In this document: positions 60,584 through 64,000 of the stretch, one piece after another
How the letters are laid out: each line of letters opens with the position of its first letter
How positions within the stretch are numbered: position 1 is the stretch's first letter
Assembly (NCBI GenBank): GCA_023460995.1
Contig: JAEWOE010000006.1
Coordinates: 682,001 to 746,000, forward strand
Length of the DNA: 64,000 nucleotides
Reading direction: 5' to 3'
Source of the DNA: Bacillota bacterium
GTDB lineage: Bacteria; Bacillota_I; Bacilli_A; RF39; UBA660
Translations under genes and position numbers: made by a program
The notes under the pieces: model-generated
Seen by the model: the letters and a program-made list of their open reading frames with translations, nothing else
Told to the model about the DNA's origin: nothing
Databases searched by the model: none

Positions 60584-61551
60584 TGGAAGATATAGAAGTA
60601 CTAAACAAAATACTATATGATTTTCTATATGATACAGATGATTTATATATAGAAGATTTTTACTTAATAGATAATTTCAGGTCAATTATTTTAGATAATA
60701 AAACAATTCTTAAACCAAGTAGTTATCGTAGACAAACCAGTTTAAATAAAAATATTAAGTATTCATATGAATTTTTAAAAACTCTTGATGAAAGATATGC
60801 TGATAAGTTAATGAAAAATATTGAAGATGGTGTATTTAATTTTTATCAAAGAGCAGAAGGTGAAACAACAAATGCTTCATTAGAAGTTGATGATGAAAAA
60901 AAACAAAATATTATAATTTTACCATTTGATAAGACTATTGAAGATTCTTATACTATAACCCATGAACAACTTCATGATACTAATATGGACCCAAATAGAT
61001 TAAATCCAACATGTAGTTTGTTTACAGAAATGATATCTTTTTTAGGAGAATTACTTCAAAGAGATTATTTTGAAAAGAAATCTAATACTCCAAAAGAATA
61101 TAGAAAAAATATGTCTGAATCGTTTTTTGCTACTAGGATATATGCTATATCAATGGACTTTGAACTAGAATTAATAAAAAGATTTATTGATAAAGGTTTT
61201 ATTAATTTTCAAGATATAAGGGATATATGTAAAGGAAAAACTACTGAAGAACTAGAAACTATTTCGATAGAACTTGAAAAGATTTTAGATAATGGAGAAC
61301 TTAATTATTATAAGAGTCAAAATTATATAATAAGCAATGTTTTAGCGTGTTATCTACATGAAAGAATACTAGATGATCCTAAAAAAATTAAAGAGTTTAA
61401 TGAACTTAATAAGATGATAAATATACATCCAATAGATAGAATTTTTGATTATTTAGAACTTGATATGAAACAATATCGTTTTCTAAATTTAACAGATGAT
61501 AGTTATAAGATTCTTAGAAAATGCTACAATAATGAAATTAAAAGATTATAG
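60583..61551 (+). CDS. Hypothetical protein with an HExxH zinc-peptidase-like motif
   Basis: 322 residues, no signal peptide or membrane helix. Around residue ~128, TITHEQLHDTNMD contains HEQLH, the HExxH zincin motif; 20-25 residues later FTEMISFLGE could supply the third ligand, as in gluzincins. Otherwise helical with no recognised family. The ATG at 60583 shares a base with the queA stop (TAATG), and miaA follows after 8 bases, so it lies within a tRNA-modification transcript. A cytoplasmic metalloprotease is possible but not shown. Confidence 0.6.
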   Translation: MEDIEVLNKILYDFLYDTDDLYIEDFYLIDNFRSIILDNKTILKPSSYRRQTSLNKNIKYSYEFLKTLDERYADKLMKNIEDGVFNFYQRAEGETTNASLEVDDEKKQNIIILPFDKTIEDSYTITHEQLHDTNMDPNRLNPTCSLFTEMISFLGELLQRDYFEKKSNTPKEYRKNMSESFFATRIYAISMDFELELIKRFIDKGFINFQDIRDICKGKTTEELETISIELEKILDNGELNYYKSQNYIISNVLACYLHERILDDPKKIKEFNELNKMINIHPIDRIFDYLELDMKQYRFLNLTDDSYKILRKCYNNEIKRL

Positions 61552-61559
61552 GTGATATT

Positions 61560-62444
61560 ATGAACAAAGTTATTGTTATATTAGGACCAACAGCTGTAGG
61601 TAAAACAAAAATGAGTGTAAAGCTAGCTAAGAAATTAGATGGTGAGATTATCAATGCCGATAGTACACAAATTTTTAAAGAACTTGATATTGCTACTGCA
61701 AAGATAACTGAAAAAGAAAAAGAAGATACTGTTCATTATCTATTTGATATAAAAGATAAAGAGGAAGATTATACTGTTTATGATTATCAAAAAGATTGCC
61801 GAAATAAAATAGATGATATTTTAAGTAGGGGAAAAACTCCAATTTTGGTAGGAGGAACTGGTTTATATATTAAGGCAGCATTATATAATTATGAGTTTGA
61901 AGAGCAGTCTTTAAAAAATGATTATAGTATGTTTTCTATAGATGAATTATATGATAGATTAATTAGTATAGATCCAGAAACTACTATCCATAAGAATAAT
62001 AGAAAAAGAGTTGAAAGAGTACTTGATTATTATAATGAGACAGGTAAACTTCCTAGTAAAGAAAAAAGTGATAAACTTTTATATGATACTTTATTTATAG
62101 GATTAACTACAGATAGAGATATTTTATATGAAAGAATAAATAAACGTGTAGATACTATGGTTGAAAATGGTTTACTTGAAGAAGCAAAATGGGTATATGA
62201 ATCAGGTATAAGAACTAAAGCTATTACTACTCCAATTGGTTATAAAGAATTATTCCCATATTTTGATAATTTAGAGCCTCTTGAGGCTTGTTTAGATAAG
62301 ATTAAACAAGATAGTAGGAGATACGCTAAAAGGCAGTATACGTGGTTTAATAACCAAATGAATGTTACATGGTTTAATGTTAACTTTAATAACTTTAATG
62401 AAACAATTGATGATGTATATAATTTTATAAAAAAATATAAATAA
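61560..62444 (+). CDS. miaA: tRNA dimethylallyltransferase
   Basis: 294 residues. GPTAVGKTKMSVKLA (P-loop), IINADSTQIFKELDI (DSxQ), ILVGGTGLYIKA, NNRKRVERVLDYY and ITTPIGYKELFPYF are MiaA hallmarks. It adds a dimethylallyl group to A37 of tRNAs reading UNN codons. RBS AGGTGATATT. Converges with RNase J through a shared terminator. Confidence 0.95.
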   Translation: MNKVIVILGPTAVGKTKMSVKLAKKLDGEIINADSTQIFKELDIATAKITEKEKEDTVHYLFDIKDKEEDYTVYDYQKDCRNKIDDILSRGKTPILVGGTGLYIKAALYNYEFEEQSLKNDYSMFSIDELYDRLISIDPETTIHKNNRKRVERVLDYYNETGKLPSKEKSDKLLYDTLFIGLTTDRDILYERINKRVDTMVENGLLEEAKWVYESGIRTKAITTPIGYKELFPYFDNLEPLEACLDKIKQDSRRYAKRQYTWFNNQMNVTWFNVNFNNFNETIDDVYNFIKKYK

Positions 62445-62445
62445 A

Positions 62446-62484
62446 AAAAGAGAAACTAATTTGTAATTTTAGTTTCTCTTTTTA
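62446..62484. terminator. Convergent terminator, overlapping the RNase J stop
   Basis: AAAAAGAGAAACTAA/TTTAGTTTCTCTTTTT stem between miaA and RNase J; the - strand stop codon lies inside it. Confidence 0.75.
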
Positions 62485-64000
62485 TATTCATAATTACGGG
62501 TAGAATAATAGGCTTTCTTCCAGTTGTTTCATATATATATTCTGATAATTCAGTAATGATTTGTCCTTTTATCTCAGTATAGTTAATATTAGTACTGATT
62601 TTAGCGTTAATAGCATGTCTTGCTATTTCTTCTAATTTCTTTAACATAGCTATATTTTCATTTACTTGAACAAAACCTCTTGTTGTAATATTAGGGTTAG
62701 TTAATAACTTACCATTTATTACATCAATATTTGATATAACAACAACAATACCATCATTAGCCATAATCTTACGATCTTTCATGACAGCATTAGATACATC
62801 ACCAATACGATTACCATCAACATATATGTCACCAGCTTGAACTGTTCCTGCTTTTGTGATTTTACCCTTATAAAGGGATAAAACATCACCATTACCAAGT
62901 ACAAAAGTATTCTCTCTTGGTAAACCACAGTCAACTGCTAAGTCAGCATGAGTTTTAAGCATACGATATTCACCATGAAATGGCATAAAGTATTTTGGAT
63001 TAATAAGTCTAATCATTAATTTTAATTCTTCTTGACTAGCATGCCCAGAAGTATGTATATCTGAAAGTAGGGTATTAGTATAAACTCTAACACCTTTTAA
63101 ATATAATTTATTTATTGTTCTAGAAATACTTAAAGCATTTCCAGGTATAGCACTTGAAGAAAAGACAACTATATCAGAAGGTTGTACTTTAATTTGTCTA
63201 TGTGTTCCATTTGCTATTCTAGATAGAGCAGCAAGAGGTTCACCTTGACTACCAGTACAAAGTAAACATACTTTGTGTGGTGGTAAATGTATAGCCTCAT
63301 CAGGTGTAATAAATAAATCTTTATTAGTTATATATCCACCTTGAATTGATATTTCTAAGTTGTTGTCCATACTACGACCAAATACAGCAATTTTTCTATC
63401 ATTTTTCTTGCAAGTGTCCACTATATGCTTTAATCTATATATGTTAGATGCGAATGTAGCAATTATAATTCTACTACCAGCATGTTTAACAAATATATCT
63501 TGTAAAGCTTCATCAACCTTAGTTTCACTAGTTGAAAATCCTTCATTTAGTGCATTAGTTGAATCTGATAAAAGTAAACTTACTCCTTCTTTACCAATCT
63601 TAGACATTTTATATAAATTTGCCATTGGTCCAATAGGAGTTAAATCAAATTTAAAGTCTCCAGTAGTTACTACATTCCCATTAGGTGTATGTATACACAT
63701 ACCATGTGAATCTGGAATAGAGTGGGTTGTTCTAAAAAATTCAACACTCATATTCTTAAATTTAACCACTGTTTCTTCCGTATAAACAATCATATTTTTA
63801 TATTGGATATTTCTTTCTTCCAATTTTTTTCTAATTAATCCGACAGCCTGATTAGGAGCATATATCGCTGGTATGTTAACTTGTTGTAACAAGAATGGTA
63901 TACCTCCTATATGATCCTCGTGACCATGTGTAATAAATAATCCCTTGATTTTACTTTCATTCTTTTTTAAAAAAGTATAATCAGGAATAACATAATCGAT
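62456..64000 (-). CDS. rnj: Ribonuclease J (5' end outside window)
   Basis: At least 514 residues; the frame is open through base 64000, so the first ~40 residues lie beyond the window. The metallo-beta-lactamase site THGHEDHIGG is at the visible N-terminal end, followed by TTHSIPDS, VTTGDFKFD, the beta-CASP domain (LLSDSTNALN, CLLCTGSQGEP) and SGHASQEELKLMI, HGEYRM. RNase J is the 5'-exo/endonuclease of Firmicute mRNA decay. Only one copy is seen here, so whether it is J1 or J2 cannot be decided. Confidence 0.93.
   Translation of the reverse strand: MDYVIPDYTFLKKNESKIKGLFITHGHEDHIGGIPFLLQQVNIPAIYAPNQAVGLIRKKLEERNIQYKNMIVYTEETVVKFKNMSVEFFRTTHSIPDSHGMCIHTPNGNVVTTGDFKFDLTPIGPMANLYKMSKIGKEGVSLLLSDSTNALNEGFSTSETKVDEALQDIFVKHAGSRIIIATFASNIYRLKHIVDTCKKNDRKIAVFGRSMDNNLEISIQGGYITNKDLFITPDEAIHLPPHKVCLLCTGSQGEPLAALSRIANGTHRQIKVQPSDIVVFSSSAIPGNALSISRTINKLYLKGVRVYTNTLLSDIHTSGHASQEELKLMIRLINPKYFMPFHGEYRMLKTHADLAVDCGLPRENTFVLGNGDVLSLYKGKITKAGTVQAGDIYVDGNRIGDVSNAVMKDRKIMANDGIVVVISNIDVINGKLLTNPNITTRGFVQVNENIAMLKKLEEIARHAINAKISTNINYTEIKGQIITELSEYIYETTGRKPIILPVIMNIKRETKITN

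Overview
The window is a piece of a very AT-rich bacterial chromosome. Genes are tightly packed, almost all on the + strand, with strong AGGAGG/AGGTGAT ribosome-binding sites and short T-tailed terminators. TGA is used as a stop (feoA, feoB, 24482 and 26440), so the code is standard and not the Mycoplasma code. The gene content (PriA, Ffh, RuvAB, QueA, MiaA, RNase J, FeoAB, SipW-type signal peptidase, LiaF-like protein, D,D-carboxypeptidases) points to a single-membrane low-GC Firmicute. The style fits an uncultured gut Bacilli/Erysipelotrichia/RF39-like lineage, but that placement is inference.

Layout. 1-5.6 kb: a large HD-domain protein cut by the left window edge, two small proteins, a glutathione peroxidase and a thioredoxin-reductase-like flavoprotein. 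5.7-6.7 kb (-): the first of six pilin-like proteins with a variable C-terminus. 7-10.8 kb: an acyl-chain activation and acyltransfer pair (HAD-PlsC and AMP-ligase). 10.9-16.2 kb: a hybrid histidine kinase with two receivers, then four hypothetical/P-loop/HD genes. 16.4-20.0 kb: a secretion cassette of a TasA-like protein, a CBM2-like protein, a SipW-type signal peptidase and a DUF5305-like protein. 20.1-23.3 kb: a frameshifted acetyltransferase, an HTH/membrane pair and an SDR oxidoreductase. 23.4-30.7 kb: PgeF, FeoA-FeoB and a tiny FeoB-associated protein, TetR with a deoxyribosyltransferase, and a P-type ATPase behind a riboswitch-like leader. 31-36 kb: NfeD-like, alpha/beta hydrolase, membrane-anchored MurF-like ligase, LiaF-like protein and Ddl. 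36.2-39.6 kb: three tandem pilin-like genes with matching promoters. 40-42.7 kb: ffh and a membrane protein. 42.8-44.7 kb: a hydrolase-amidoligase fusion next to a Cys-Cys repeat, CotD-like protein. 44.8-48.6 kb: NUDIX, DacA-type carboxypeptidase and two VanY-type paralogues. 49-52.5 kb: two more pilin-like genes flanking a SemiSWEET-like gene. 52.6-64 kb: conserved housekeeping (priA, fmt, ruvA, ruvB, queA, miaA, RNase J) with interspersed hypotheticals.

How it fits together. Much of the accessory content concerns the cell surface: short-leader pilins carrying lectin-like variable ends, a dedicated SipW-type secretion cassette, peptidoglycan ligases and carboxypeptidases, and a possible peptide-tagging enzyme beside a Cys-rich coat-like protein. 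The most intriguing signals are four. (1) The pilin family's C-termini look like targets of a diversity-generating retroelement, and one copy has an abrupt codon/GC shift in its last ~130 bases. (2) The amidoligase fusion sits beside a CotD-like protein. (3) A leader RNA carries mutually exclusive hairpins before the P-type ATPase. (4) The SipW/CBM2/DUF5305 cassette. No rRNA, tRNA, CRISPR array, transposase or reverse transcriptase was recognised.
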